Positions 27,991 to 40,200 of a stretch of 64,000 nucleotides of DNA are shown here, piece by piece. This DNA comes from Lamellibrachia columna. Lineage: Eukaryota > Annelida > Polychaeta > Sabellida > Siboglinidae. Position 1 is the stretch's first letter. Each line of letters opens with the position of its first letter. The notes under the pieces are model-generated. The model saw only the letters and a list, made by a program, of their open reading frames with translations, was not told the origin of the DNA and did not search any database. The position numbers and the translations under genes were made by a program. The stretch lies in contig OY759275.1 in the NCBI GenBank assembly GCA_963662155.1, positions 3,980,706 through 4,044,705 of the forward strand, in the 5' to 3' direction.

Positions 27991-28179
27991 ATAATAATAT
28001 ATTATTAAAGCACCCAACGTATCTCCGTTCTTTTCGTACTATATAGCGCAATAATTATTATTACAGAAGCTGGCATGAATTGCGAAGCAAAATGCACAAA
28101 CGGCTCATGTAAGATTTCGTGTGAAAACGATGGCTGCTGCGTCTGTATGTTCGGAGACTCAATGTGTGACTGTCTCTGA
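26569..28179 (+). CDS. gene B: secreted cysteine-rich peptide, complete, two coding exons
   Basis: Coding exons 26569-26644 and 28067-28179 (62 residues). Exon 1 encodes a 25-residue signal peptide starting [16 protein letters not shown] and ending PMIA, a good cleavage context. It stops in phase 1 at gccg|gtaagg. The last exon follows acceptor attattattacag and gives a 37-residue mature peptide starting Glu-Ala-Gly with nine cysteines, C-x3-C-x4-C-x3-C-x4-CC-x-C-x6-C-x-C, ending Cys-Asp-Cys-Leu. Acidic residues outnumber basic ones six to two, unlike typical cationic antimicrobial peptides. The odd cysteine count allows a dimer, and CC plus two CxC motifs would also suit metal binding. I do not recognise the family; a secreted defence or venom-like effector is an inference. 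Its stop (TGA) replaces a Gly codon present in gene A, so its C-terminus is two residues shorter. The start is fixed by the signal peptide. Confidence 0.78.
27655..27797 (+). mobile_element. pogo/Tigger-type terminal sequence, right side lost in TA array
   Basis: cagtggactccgtttaaaag followed by attaaacggttgattcactt resembles the CAGTRNACTCC-type ends and subterminal repeats of Tigger elements (from memory). It lies inside the intron of gene B just before the TA array; no matching right end was seen. Confidence 0.45.
27798..27985. repeat. TA arrays punctuated by two identical acacacacaaatatg blocks
   Basis: Three TA runs separated by tacacacacaaatatgtata twice (near 27867 and 27943), so a unit of about 75-80 bases has itself duplicated. 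Located in the last intron of gene B as in gene A. Confidence 0.95.
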
Positions 28180-28648
28180 TCATGAGACGCACCATTGCCC
28201 TGGGCTAGTGCAGCGATCTACGTCATCTGTCATCTACGCCAACTCAGCTTCCCGCCTGGCCGACGCAATGATACGCGGTTCTCTGCCCTGTTCGACGCTT
28301 CATGAAACAGCTCAATATAAATGACATTTACATGTACAAGATACTTCAAATAAAACTGTGCGAATACATATATTTGTCAGTGCTTGAAAGGACATGTGTG
28401 AGTGATACTATTGATGTCAATGTTAAAAGTCAGTGACTGTGTGGACAATTACGATTCTGTTCTTTTTTTTTAACATGTAGAGTAGGAGGAGATAACGCCC
28501 ATAGTAGGGTAAGACGCCCCCTCCGATCGCAGAAGATGCGTCTTAGTCAATTTAATGGCCCCATTTGGTGAATTCATGACTCATGTCTACCTGCCATCCG
28601 TCCACGCTGCACTTTGGACTTCTACAACACAACGTAAATTGTACATGT
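27960..28648 (+). repeat. segmental duplication carrying gene B last exon (pairs with 240-968)
   Basis: Partner of 240-968. The homology covers the intron end, exon, 3' UTR, polyA signal and downstream block to acaacacaacgtaaattgta. Divergence looks similar in exon and UTR. Confidence 0.85.
28349..28354 (+). promoter_or_regulatory. polyadenylation signal AATAAA of gene B
   Basis: 170 bases after the stop, conserved with gene A in sequence and position. Confidence 0.7.
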
Positions 28649-28747
28649 TTACAATTGTTCACACCAAAAGCTTGAGAACTATGAGAATTGCCGAAACAAA
28701 TGGGGATCGCGATGCACTATGGGCCTAATCGGGGGTCCGATAAGCGA

Positions 28748-29003
28748 CGGTCCCGCCTCTGTCCCGCCTCTGTCCCGCCTGTGTCCCGCCTGTGTCCCGC
28801 CTGTGTCCCGCCTCTGTCCCGCCTCTGTACCGCCTCTGTCCCGCCTCTGTCCCGCCTGTGTCCCGCCTCTGTCCCGCCTCTGTCCCGCCTCTGTCCCGCC
28901 TGTGTCCCGCCTGTGTCCCTCCTCTGTCCCGCCTCTGTCCCGCCTGTGTCCCGCCTCTGTCCCGCCTGTGTCCCGCCTCTGTCCCGCCTCTGTCCCGCCT
29001 GTT
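28748..29003. repeat. 10-bp minisatellite (tgtcccgcct), about 25 units
   Basis: Units alternate between cctctgtccc and cctgtgtccc. The period is not a multiple of three, so every forward frame reads as SVPPLSRLCPA repeats; the long frames here are not proteins. Interior units vary only at the C/G third position of ctctg versus ctgtg. Confidence 0.95.
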
Positions 29004-31060
29004 TTAGGCGTAAACAGAGATGCCGACGTTACTTAATTGACACATAACTATGATTATGAAAACTAAAACTGCTGCGTGTTATGCCACCAGTAAACGACAT
29101 AATCGCTTGAGTTGGCATGTGTTGCCACAATAGGCAACTATAGAAAGGATGGGTGGTGCTCTTCGCGTGAACTCTGATGGAACATCGACTCCGCCGGGTA
29201 TGTAGGCTTCACTTTCGTGGCGGTCGACGAATTTGATTAAAAAAACACCCCTACTATATTTCCGTGTACAGCAGAATGTCTGAGTTCGATCAACGAGTGC
29301 AATGAAAACGTGACCGAATAGCGTTTAGTAAAATGTCAGGGCGTTCATCTGTAGGCCTATATATCAACTTCGAAAAAACTAGCCCTTCTGACGTTTCGCG
29401 CCGAAAAGACGACACTGCACAAAATAGTTACGGGTAGGCCCTGCAAGCCAGGTCTGCAACGCATCGCATTAAATGTAAACAAATCACAGGGTCGTTGTTA
29501 ACTTTTCCAGGGATGATTATTTCTTATAGTTGAATACATTTTATAATTTTTTTTGCACATAGGAATCTTGTGCGTCAAACGAATTTTATTCGGTTGTTCG
29601 TTAACTATTGTAACAGCGAAAAGTCCCATAGTCCGTGTACAACAGACTGGTGCCCAAGTCCATCGTGCAGCGCCACTTGTCACATGTTCACGAAATAGGA
29701 CTGGAATTGCGTAAAACGATCTTCACCTTGACCTGCAAAGTTCACCAGCATGGTAGTCTCGCTTATCCGACTCTCGACTTCTCGGCTTCGTGAATCCGCC
29801 GAGATGTGTGCGACAATCGGTGGCGCCACAGCGCGGAGCCTGGATAAACGAAGCTACCAGCATGGCGGCTCTGTGTAGTATGTCTGCTATTGCGCCGATT
29901 CTCAAAAAAATTTCGATTACGTACAAAAGATGAATGGGAATTAACGTAAATTTTACAATTAAGAATATTTTAATATAGTATTAGTGCTACAACATAGATA
30001 TTACTTAGCATTTTATGCCGTCTACAGAAAATCCACTTTTTATTTATTATTATGTGTATTTTTATTGATCAAATGGCGTTCAGTGGATATTGAATATTGG
30101 CACAGCATTTCTGCATTTATAAAAAAACTAAAAAAAGCCTTTTTCAATAATCGATATTTGGATCAATAAAAAAAATTCCTTTGCCGAGAGTTCCTCAGAT
30201 GAGTGTCATTTGACAATGCAGTTGTTATACTCTACTGCCAGGTCAGAAATTGTTTGATAAAAATAAAATGTGGGGGTATAAAACAATAAACAATGACATA
30301 TATATGCAATCTGTGATTCGTCAACAACAGTTTCGAACGAACTCCGTTTTGTACCAAAAGTACCAAAACATCTTTCTAGCCTGAAACACACGTATTATTA
30401 TGTGTACTTTTATTGATCAAAGTGGGGTTCAGTGGAAGCTGAATATTGGCAAAAAATTGCATTTATAAAAACTAAAACTAACCATTTGCAATAATCAATA
30501 TTTGGAATGATAAATGAAAAATTCCTTTGTCGAGAGTTCCTCAGATTAGTGTCACTTTGACAATTCAGTGTGCTTCATTGTACTTACAAAGTGAATCATG
30601 TTGGAGAAGAGTGGCTAATTATTTAATTATTGAAATATGCTGATGTTATATTATAAAAATACACCAATTCCATGCAAAATTCGCAGTTAAAGCCGAAACG
30701 ATGTCACAGCACATTCACTACGAATTTTGCAAGATAAATATCTTAGACATTTAGTTTGAGTCAACAGCCTATTCACATTTACTGATTATATGTAGTAAAT
30801 TAATTAGTTTCAGTTGACGTTAAGCACAGAACAGCCGTGTAGCGCGCCATCTTGGATTGGCCAGTACCGGATACTTTTCTAAGCGCGACCCGGGAACCAG
30901 GTTACGTACTACTGTTCGTACGAGTGTCGATGGTCGTGAGGCTTCGTAATCCAACGCTTCAGCGCTACCACTGAGTTCATTTCGAACCACTTTCTACGGC
31001 GAAATCGCACGCTTTGTGTTATTTTATATTAATCGCGCATTGCCGAATGTGTTGCCGAAT
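29004..31060. other. gene-free stretch with a direct duplication
   Basis: 30043-30222 and 30392-30570 are diverged direct copies (tttattgatcaaa, gaatattggcac, gagagttcctcagat in order). A block at 29755-29815 is inverted relative to 16660-16710 (gtcggataagcga). No exon-like frame is supported. Confidence 0.5.
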
Positions 31061-31880
31061 ACTAGGGGATACCGGGGTTGGTTATCACACGGATTGGTTG
31101 TTAAAGGGATCATGCCTCAGTTACACTTCCTGGTGTGTTACAAATGTAGTGCACAGTAATTTTAGGTATGTGTAATTTAAAAAAAATCATATCATCTGAC
31201 ATAACTGCATTTGAGCAGGCACATTCGCAAGTTTGCTAGTAGAACCTGTTGACAGTGTAACTGAGGATTATTTAGATGATTTCAATAGGCGGAAGGATTT
31301 TTGGCAAGTTTTTCACCACAAGGCACGTGTGCGTAGTAATTCATGCAGAAATTGGTAAACATTGACGGGCATGACACGTTCAGCCATTTTAAAAGAGTTA
31401 GAAATGTCTAGTTTTGACTAAACTCGATCAGCATGTCAATGAAATGATGATAACGGCAGGTAAGACATTTCAGAATTTTTGAAGGTAAAGTTTTCTTATA
31501 ATCATGCAAAACGTTAACAAGGCCACCATTGGGAAATGTAACTGTATGCTGAACCCTAAAGTTCATGTGTCTTTTCCGCTAGATGGCGGGTGCGTGCGGG
31601 ATTACCTCTGGGGTGAGCAGTTGACCTAAATCCGCCATTTGTTAATTTCAGTTTCGCGCCTGCGTGTTGGTGCGTTAGCGATGTGTCATCGTTTTTCATG
31701 CCGTGACTAATCTTTTGAATTGCTGATATTCGTGATATAGCACCGAGTAGTACTGAGTTGTGTTTGAAGAGATTGTCATGTCGAATATTACCGTTTGTGA
31801 GCTGTAAATGGGCTAACAACAAAACCCTTCGCACAACATATGTTAATTCAAGACATATAGTTTTATGTCATCGTCTCGTT
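31061..31880. other. gene-free stretch with transposon-end-like motifs
   Basis: Contains taggggataccggggttggtt near 31070, similar to the ends of the MITE at 21546. The minus frame 31834-31556 has no recognisable domain. Confidence 0.4.
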
Positions 31881-31940
31881 GGGGCAGGTTGTCACATAAC
31901 ATTTGGAGTTGCTTGTCACATGTGACAACCTGTCCCAATG
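31881..31940. repeat. 18-bp imperfect inverted repeat upstream of pogo transposase
   Basis: ttggggcaggttgtcaca and tgtgacaacctgtcccaa, one mismatch, about 20-base spacer. The position about 120 bases before the transposase frame suggests a subterminal binding repeat of that transposon. Confidence 0.6.
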
Positions 31941-31988
31941 ACAACAACCCATACACATTGACACGACACCAGGCTTACATATGGGTTG

Positions 31989-31999
<11 letters not shown>

Positions 32000-32020
<21 letters not shown>

Positions 32021-32050
32021 TGCGTGCGTTCGTGCGTTCGTGCGTGCGTG
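32000..32050. repeat. GCGT array
   Basis: gcgtgcgt repeats with two gcgttcgt variants, immediately 5' of the transposase frame. Confidence 0.95.
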
Positions 32051-32572
32051 CTGTTCGGCAAATGCAAATGGGACGTAAAACCACCAGAGGCACTGCCAAA
32101 TATTTCAGTGTCAACTACCGAAATCTAACCTTCTATTGCCACAAGAGACACTACAGGTCCTGGAGAAATAGAAGGAATGAGCAGCCCTCAATCCCAGTTC
32201 GATATATCAAAAGTAGACACATTTTTACAACTGAGCTGGAAGAATAGTTAGTGGAATACGTTGCACAGGCATTTGATATTTATCGTGGTCTTTCGCTCAA
32301 ATAAACACGCAAATTTGCTTATCAGCTAGCAGCAGTTAATGACTTGAGGATTCCTCCTTCTTGGTCAGATGTTGAACAAACTAGTACATACGGCATTCTT
32401 GAAACGTTACCCAAATCTGTACATTCATAGACTTGAGGCGACAAGCTTAGCCCGGAGCAGTAGTTTCAACAATGCCAATCTGAGTGCCTTCTTTGACATC
32501 TTTGATCTGTCAAATGTCCTGATGCGGCACAAAATTGGACCCGGAGACGTGCGGAATATGGATTAAACGGGT

Positions 32573-32586
32573 GTAACAACAGTCCA
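32573..32586 (+). repeat. left target-site duplication of RTE-like insertion
   Basis: gtaacaacagtcca, exactly repeated at 35564-35577. It is the codon stretch for VTTVQ/H of the interrupted transposase, which confirms the insertion point. Confidence 0.93.
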
Positions 32587-35563
32587 TGAATCCCTTGGGT
32601 GAAAGCCGACAGGAAGCCCAAGGGAGGAAGAGTCTGCTACAGCTCAAGTCAAAAATTAGAATTGGATGTTGGAATGTCAGGACACTGTACCAGGCAGGAA
32701 AACTGGCACAGCTCGCCAAAGAAATGAGAAGATACAAGCTGAGCATCATTGGAGTCTGTGAAAGCAGATGGAACACCTTTGGGAAGGTTACAACTAGCTC
32801 TGGAGAAACTTACTTGTACTCTGGGAATGAGAGAGAAGAAGATGCGCACACACATGGAGTAGGGCTGCTCCTCTCAAAGGATGCAGCAAAAAGTCTCATC
32901 GAATGGGAACCAGTCTCGGAGAGAATCATCACAGCCAGGTTTACATCAAAAGGTCGGAACATCACCATTATACATTGCTATGCACCAACCAACTCTGCTG
33001 AATTTGAAGAGTAAGAGACCTTCTACCAACATCTACAAACAGTCACCCAAAAACTACCGAAGAGGGATATCCAAGTTGTTATGGGGGATATGAATGCCAA
33101 GATTGGAAAGGATAATGACAATTGGAAAGGCACAATGGGGAAAGAAGGTCTGGGACAGATGAATGAGAATGGTCTCCTGTTTGCAGATTTCTGTACTCTC
33201 AATGAACTGATAATCGGAGGAACTCTCTTTCCACACAAGCCTACACACAAAGCCACATGGATATCCCCAGATCTAAAGACGGAAAACCAAATTGACCACA
33301 TAACAATCACCAAGAAATGGAGGAGAGTGCTTCTAGACGTCAGAGTGAAAAGAGGAGCTGACATTAACTCCGACCACCACCTCCTTGTGGGTGAATTTAG
33401 GATGAAGCTAGCAGCAAAGAAGAAGACGGATAACAAGGTACAAAGAAGGTTTGAGATAAGAAAACTTCAAAATACTAAAATACGACAGGAACTGGGAATC
33501 ACACTACGGAACAGGTTCCAAGCATTGGAAGAGGGAAAAAACATTGATGAAAAGTGGGCAAGATGCAAGAATGCAATTACAGACACCTGTGAACAAGTCC
33601 TAGGCTGCTGGGAAGCTAGGAGGAAGGACTGGACACCTGGGAAGCTATTGAGGCAAGGAGGGAGACTAAAATGAAACTCAACAAGGAAGCAGACGACACA
33701 AGAAAAAAAAAACTGCAGCAGGAATACCAGGAAAGAAACAAAACAGTTAAAAAGAAGACAAAGAGGGACAAGAAAACATATGTCGAAAAACTAGCAAACG
33801 AGGCTGAGATCGCAGCTAGGCAAAACAACTCCAGAGAGTTATACAAGATCACCAGACAGCTAGCAGGGAAGAACAAGAGCACTAGTCGCCCCATCAGGGA
33901 CAAACAGGGAAACCTTCTCACTAAGGAATCTTTACAGTTACAACGCTGGAAAGAATATTTCCAAGATATCTTGAATAGGCCTCCACCAGATTCAATCCCA
34001 GACATTGAGGAAACAAATGAAGACCTTAACATTAATTGTGGTAGGATATCCAAAGAGGAGATCAAGAGAGCCATCAAAAAGCTGAAGCTAGGCAAAGCAC
34101 CTGGAATTGACAATATACCATCTGATGTCTTAAAAGCTGATATTGGGGCCACCACAAACGTTTTATACAGCGTGCTAAATGAGATCTGGGATAAAGAGGA
34201 AATACCAACTGAATGGAAGACAGGTATGCTAGTTACAATCCTCAAGAAAGGGAACCTCAGTGAATGTAAGAACTGGAGAGGGATCATGCTTCTATCAGTG
34301 CCCAGTAAAATTCTCTGCCGTATCATCCTGGATAGGATACAAGAAACAGTTGACAAGAAGCTAAGAAAGGAACAAGCTGGCTTTAGAAAGGATAAATCCT
34401 GCACAGATCACATTGCTACACTCAGGATTATCGTTGAACAATGCATTGAATGGCAGAGCTCCCTTTACATAAACTTTGTGGACTTCGAAAAAGCATTTGA
34501 TAGTATAGATAGGACAGTTCTGTGGAAGCTCCTGAGGCATTATGGTTTACCTACAAAATTTGTAACCCTAATAAAGAACATGTACGAAGGTTTCACTGGT
34601 CATGTCATCTTTAATGGACAAGTTTCAGAAGGCTTCCAGATTAGAACTGGAGTACGACAGGGCTGCTTGCTATCTCCACTGCTCTTTCTGATAGCCATAG
34701 ACTGGACAATGAAAAGATCCACAGAACACCATCGTACTGGGATCCAGTGGAACTTGTTCTCACAACTAGAAGACTTGGATTTTGCAGATGATCTAGCACT
34801 ACTATCAGAAACCCATAAACACATGCAAAAAAAAACAGAAAGGCTTCAAGAAAAAAGCAGCCAACTAGGTCTTAAGATCAATGTGGGAAAGACAAAGGTG
34901 ATGAAAGTCAACAGCAGATCCTCCGAACCCATCTCACTAGAAAGTGGTACTGTTGAGGAAGTACAAGACTTCATCTACCTCGGGAGCAACATCAGTACAA
35001 ATGGTGGAGCTGACAAAGATGTGGAGCTACGCATCAATAAAGCTCGCCATGCCTCCAGAACCCTACGCCCTGTATGGCTCTCTTCCCAACTATCCATAAA
35101 CACTAAGATCCGCATTTTCAACACCAACGTTAAACCAGTTCTTCTCTATGGCTGTGAAACGTGGAAAACTACTCAGTCTCTCAACAACAAACTCCAAGTC
35201 TTCATCAACAGTCGCCTCCGATACATCCTTAAGGTATGGTGGCCTAACAAAATATCAAATAAAGAGCTCTGGAAGAAAACCAAACAGGAAGAAATAAGCA
35301 CTACAATCAAGAGGAGAAAATGGAGCTGGATTGGCCACACACTCAGAAAAGATCCAACAAATACAACCAAACAAGCACTGGACTATAACCCACAAGGAAA
35401 GAGAAGACAAGGAAGGCCAAAAATCAACTGGAGACGCTCAACACTACAAGATCTTGAAAAAGTGGGGGTCACCTGGCAAGAGGCCAAAGCTATAGCCCAG
35501 AAGAGAGTGAGGTGGAGAAACATGGTTGACGCCCTATGCTCCTGAAGGGGCCAAGAGGATTAA
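32587..35563 (+). mobile_element. RTE-like non-LTR retrotransposon, nearly full length (2,977 bp)
   Basis: Bounded by a 14-bp target duplication. The APE endonuclease starts near 32650 (IRIGCWNVRTLYQAGKLAQL, GVCESRW, VGLLLSKDA, VMGDMNAKIG, SDHHLLVGEF). The RT frame 33671-35545 holds KLGKAPGIDNIPSDVLKA, GIMLLSVPSKILCRI, EQAGFRKDKSC, DFEKAFDSIDR, GVRQGCLLSPLLF and LDFADDLALLS (catalytic ADD), then C-terminal LYGCETWK and WRNMVDALCS. Breaks: TAA at 33012 in the endonuclease and a one-base shift near 33640 where TWEAIEARRETK changes frame. With only two lesions and an exact target duplication this is a young insertion. RTE clade membership is from memory of similar pol proteins. Confidence 0.92.
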
Positions 35564-35577
35564 GTAACAACAGTCCA
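35564..35577 (+). repeat. right target-site duplication of RTE-like insertion
   Basis: gtaacaacagtcca, identical to 32573-32586. The element ends gaggattaa just before it. Confidence 0.93.
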
Positions 35578-36128
35578 GAAACCTGATAAGGTTGTATCCC
35601 GCCGTGATTTCAAGCAGATATGCTCTATCACATCGGCTGAAAGAGGAACACTTGTGACGCTTGCATGTTGTTTAGTTACAGTGAATAATATTCCGCAATA
35701 CTCCATATTTCCACGTGTGCATTTTAGCGACCATTTCTTGACAAACGGACCAACTGGAAGCAAAGGCGGGGCAAATCCATCGGGTTGGATGAAGGAAGGA
35801 AACTTCGTAGACTTTCTTAGATATTTTGTGGAATATTCAAAGTGCTCCAAAGAGAAGCTATGTTTGTTGACCTTGGACAACCATGGGTCACAACTGTCTA
35901 ATGTATGGCCTCAACTATGCCAAAGACATAAGGCATAACGATGTTGTCGTTTCATCCGCATTGCTCGCACCGCCTACACGACCGGCCCGTTTATGGACCA
36001 TTAAAGAAGTACACCAACACTGCTTCCGATGATTGGGTGCTCAATCACTCGGGACAGACAATGACAATATATGACGTACTTGGCATCGATAAGACAACTG
36101 ATCAGCTACGATGTTATATATCAGCTAC

Positions 36129-36330
<202 letters not shown>

Positions 36331-36525
36331 AGGCATGTTTATGATAGTAAGTTTTATGTGATATGCACGTTATTTAGACAAACTTCAACACGTATACACG
36401 TATTGTGTGCTTACGTGTCTAAAATGTAACGAATGTATACGTGCCAAAGCGTATATAGGACACCTATGTTCGTACTGTCATCCCTTTGTCCATGCGGTTA
36501 CGCATACATAATGGCATGCAAGACA

Positions 36526-36531
36526 CACACA

Positions 36532-36619
<88 letters not shown>
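36526..36619. repeat. ACGC array flanked by ACAC
   Basis: About 20 acgc units. Copy 1 of the duplication has GT/GCGT at a comparable place but no such array. Confidence 0.97.
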
Positions 36620-36922
36620 CATAGATGATGCACAATGATCAAATTATGCTACTACTAGTTCGGAACTGTTTTTTCAATGTATTTAGATATGAATAATAAA
36701 TTAATATTTCGGCCAACTTTACTGAAATAACATTACTCCTTATGGGTACAATGTGGTTTTTGATAACAGTTGTGTTAATTTTGGTACTGACGGAGCTGTT
36801 GCTAAGTCAGATATTTCAACATTTGGCACCCCAACTTTATTTGCCTTTTAAAATAAATAATAATCGAACATATAGGCCAATTATTACTGGAGTGGTGTTA
36901 CTCTTTGTGGGTCAAATATTGA

Positions 36923-36925
<3 letters not shown>

Positions 36926-36975
<50 letters not shown>
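36926..36975. repeat. TA-dinucleotide array
   Basis: About 25 ta units inside copy 2. The homologous site in copy 1 near 8925 (tcaaatattgaatactg) has none. Confidence 0.95.
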
Positions 36976-36980
<5 letters not shown>

Positions 36981-37289
36981 TTATTTTTATTTTTGTGTAT
37001 AGTGGATTTCAATCAACCTATAACATAAACATTTATATTACTTTTATTTATGGGTAAATGTCCAACTTAAGTATAGGGAGGACTGTATATTAAACCAACA
37101 CGTCTTTTAATAAACGTAATCGCATGTGGCATAAGAGGGTTTACGTATTTTACACGGATCACTGGAATACAATTACCCGTAATTTAAAAAGACTAACTCA
37201 ACTAAATGTGTATACTATATAACTACCACACCTCTTTACAACTTAAACACTCTGACATGGTATATAATTATGTTAGGCTACATACTGGC

Positions 37290-40200
37290 CACCGACGCAT
37301 TTAGGGGAGGGCAGACAGGATAGTTGCCCAGGGACCTCCACAGAATAATTTTTAGGGGGGCTCCACAAAAGTGTTTTGGGTCATGACAACCCTTGGCTTT
37401 TGGGTCAACCAAATTCAGGTCATGATCGAATAACCTGTTGTGCCACTACGCGATAGCGTGACAACTGAAAAACTTATGGGTCACTAAGCTAGCTAATTTA
37501 CGTGCTCAAAGGTAACCAATATTTTAAACATATTAGTTTGCACTGATTGACTTCCTCAACACAATTTCGGTTGTTTGTCAACCCCCACCATAGTCCTTGG
37601 CTTCAACAAATATGCCATTTAGTTCTTTCGAAGTCGCTAGGTGGCATACAGTCATCGGCATCGCGATGCTACAGAACACGGTAACGTTTGTGATATTTTG
37701 TTGAACAACTTGTGTCGTAACTATCGTTGTTATTCGTCGACAGATATTTTGTGATATGCATAGTCTAGTAATATAGGTTTTATATACACGTGTCGTCTGT
37801 CCGTCTTTACAAAACTCTACATGGGCACGGACCACAGTCAGAAACCGTCCGCCATTACAACGATAAAGAGTCCCAAGGAAAACATTATTTGTGCAGTTAG
37901 GGTTTATTTGTGAGAGCAGAAATTGTATGGATGAGTGAGTGTAAGTGATGTTTTTGTGCACAGTAGCATCTAAGTTTTGAAATGATGCCATTTGTGATTT
38001 GGTATACCAGTTGCGTAAAGACACAATGGCCATCAGACAGGGTGTACTCATATTTTGGAAACCGGGGAATTTCATGGCAGAAATGCAGGGGTGTCATGCA
38101 TTGAAGCAATTTGTGCGAAAAGGAGGTATGTCGTTTTCACGAATTTCACACACACCAGGTGTCTTTGTGGGTCTGTCATTTGCTGTGAATAAAAAAAAAT
38201 TGTAAGATAAATTTTCAATGTAGGCACAAGAACGTTATAATGGTCGTCTATGGGAAACGTGACTGTGGTCCGTGCCCACATGTATAAAAGTGATACAAAA
38301 GGTGCTTCCATCTGTCGGAATCTAATAGATATAAAGCGGAAGATATTTAAACAGAACTTTGCGTTATAATCCCCGCTGCTGTACTATAGTAACACACGTG
38401 CGTGTTTCGCTTGAGTTAATGCAGTTTGCAGTTTTGCACACGACTTCTCGAAAAATATCTCGAACAGGCGGCGAAGTATTGGAACAGTGTGCTAAAAAAG
38501 GCTGGTCCGTGTCATAAAATTTGCATGTTAGCGTGGCCTAGCGCTTCGTGTTGAGAATAAGATGCTAGGATCAGCCGCTTATGGAAACTGTCTTGGTATG
38601 CTAAAACTTGTGGCCGAGTACGACTATTTCCTTAAGCAGCACATCTAGAAACACGCCAATCTCGGAAGCGGCCATACGAACTATTGTCCTCAACAATTTT
38701 TTAAGAACTTGTGCAAATCGTGGGAAAACGTGTATTAGATGAGATCGGAATTCCTCGATACGCACGAGATTGCCATAAAACATTGTCGTGCCCAAGCCTT
38801 ACGACAATGCTTCGGCCATGGACGGAAAGTACAATAGTCTCCAAGCCAGTGTGGCTGCGGAGAACGATCGACCTAGCGACGTGGATACCTTGTGCATGGC
38901 TGTGGGTTTCTTCGACTTTCTCGAGGCGATTTTTTTCTCTTTTATCCACATGTCTTTATGAAATGCTGACTGATTCGCTTTATTCAGCTGACAGTTATGT
39001 CTGCGTGCAAAAACGGGTCACCACCAAGCGCTGGTCATGCAGAGCTGACGCCAGTAACGCGCTCCTGTGGGGCTATCTTCAAATCAGAGACGTGCTAGCC
39101 AAAACTGCTGACGACCCGGATGAAATGCCTAAAGTACGTTGCGAGGCAAACGGCTGACATGAACGCATGTGTACGCTGGAGAAGGGTATATACTCAGTCT
39201 TCTGGCACGAGATTCTAGACAGGGTCAATGGTACGAATAAACAGCTACGGGATCCCTAATTAGATCTGAACGCTGCAGTGGCAACTGTGAAGTCGCTGAA
39301 ACGGTATGTTGACACAAAACTTGAGTGCTTCAATGAGTACGAGCGGCAGGGAGCAGAGAAATCTGGCACAACAGAATACGTGCAGACTCGCCAGCGTCGA
39401 CGGTACGTGCAGACTCGCCAGCGTCGACGGTACGTGCAGACTCGCCAGCGTATACGGTACGTGCGGCTGAATCCACTAGATTATGGTCGAGCGCCGGAAA
39501 CAGAACTTTCTCCTTCGCAGAGGTTTTGTGCTGAGAATTACATACCGGTTGTCGATCAATGTGTCAGCTCTCTTGAACAACGACTCTCTGCTTATGAGCT
39601 AATCTGTTTTCGATTTGGTTTCTTGGGTCAAGTGGAAAAGCTCAGTCCTGAAGAGATACACGATGCCGCCAACATCTACAAAGATGATCGGTGTTGAGCT
39701 TATATAGTTCGCTGAATTCTCAGATGTTCAAAGAAGAGGAAGGCGATGGCATAGGTAGAGAACACTTCTTGTATAAAGTAATACTTGATAAGTGCATTAA
39801 GGGTGCATTTCCAAATGTCGAAATTGCACTTCGAAGATATCTTGTGCTCATGATCACTAACTGCAGCGGTGAACGCTCATTTTCAAAACTGAAAATTATC
39901 AAGATTAGGCTCCGAACAACTATGACTCAGGAAAGCCTCAACTGTCTAACAGTAATGAGCATAGAACATAACATTTTGAGACAAATAGGCTTTGACGAGC
40001 TCGTCCATGACTTGGTAGCCGCAAGGCTGGCAAGGTTCCTGATGTTTAATTGAGCGTAATCACAGTTTATGCTCTTCTCCTAATCACTATAATGTTCTTG
40101 TCTCAGTAATATTATTATGTCATGCTCTTGTTCAGTTGTATGTCAATTCTGTATCTGCACACATATATTCTTAAATAAAATTGCTATATGATGCAGATTT

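Larger units (their letters stand above)
32056..36119 (+). pseudogene. pogo/Tigger-like DDE transposase split by an RTE-like LINE
   Basis: The 5' half (32056-32572) reads MQMGRKTTRGTAKYFS, later FLKRYPNLYIHRLEATSLAR and GPGDVRNMD, with the expected Glu of the MDETGV motif replaced by a stop. The 3' half resumes at 35578: VTTVQKPDKVVSRRD, ITSAERGTLVTL, IFPRVHFSDHF, GGANPSGW, LLTLDNHGSQLS (second catalytic Asp), then after a frameshift [20 protein letters not shown] and [12 protein letters not shown], ending in a TA array. The order fits the DDE_1 transposases of pogo/Tigger elements. Several stops and shifts show it was already decaying. The right terminal repeat is missing. Confidence 0.85.

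Noticed and set aside
28688..29047. Long overlapping frames rich in SVPPLSRLCPA
   Set aside because: They arise from a 10-bp minisatellite; all three frames are open for the same reason and no start, splice or signal evidence exists.
33616..34404. 262-residue minus-strand frame
   Set aside because: Shadow of the RTE reverse transcriptase on the opposite strand.
37578..38075. 165-residue minus-strand frame
   Set aside because: Lies inside the hAT element in a region of internal inverted repeats, has no recognisable domain and no initiation or splice support.
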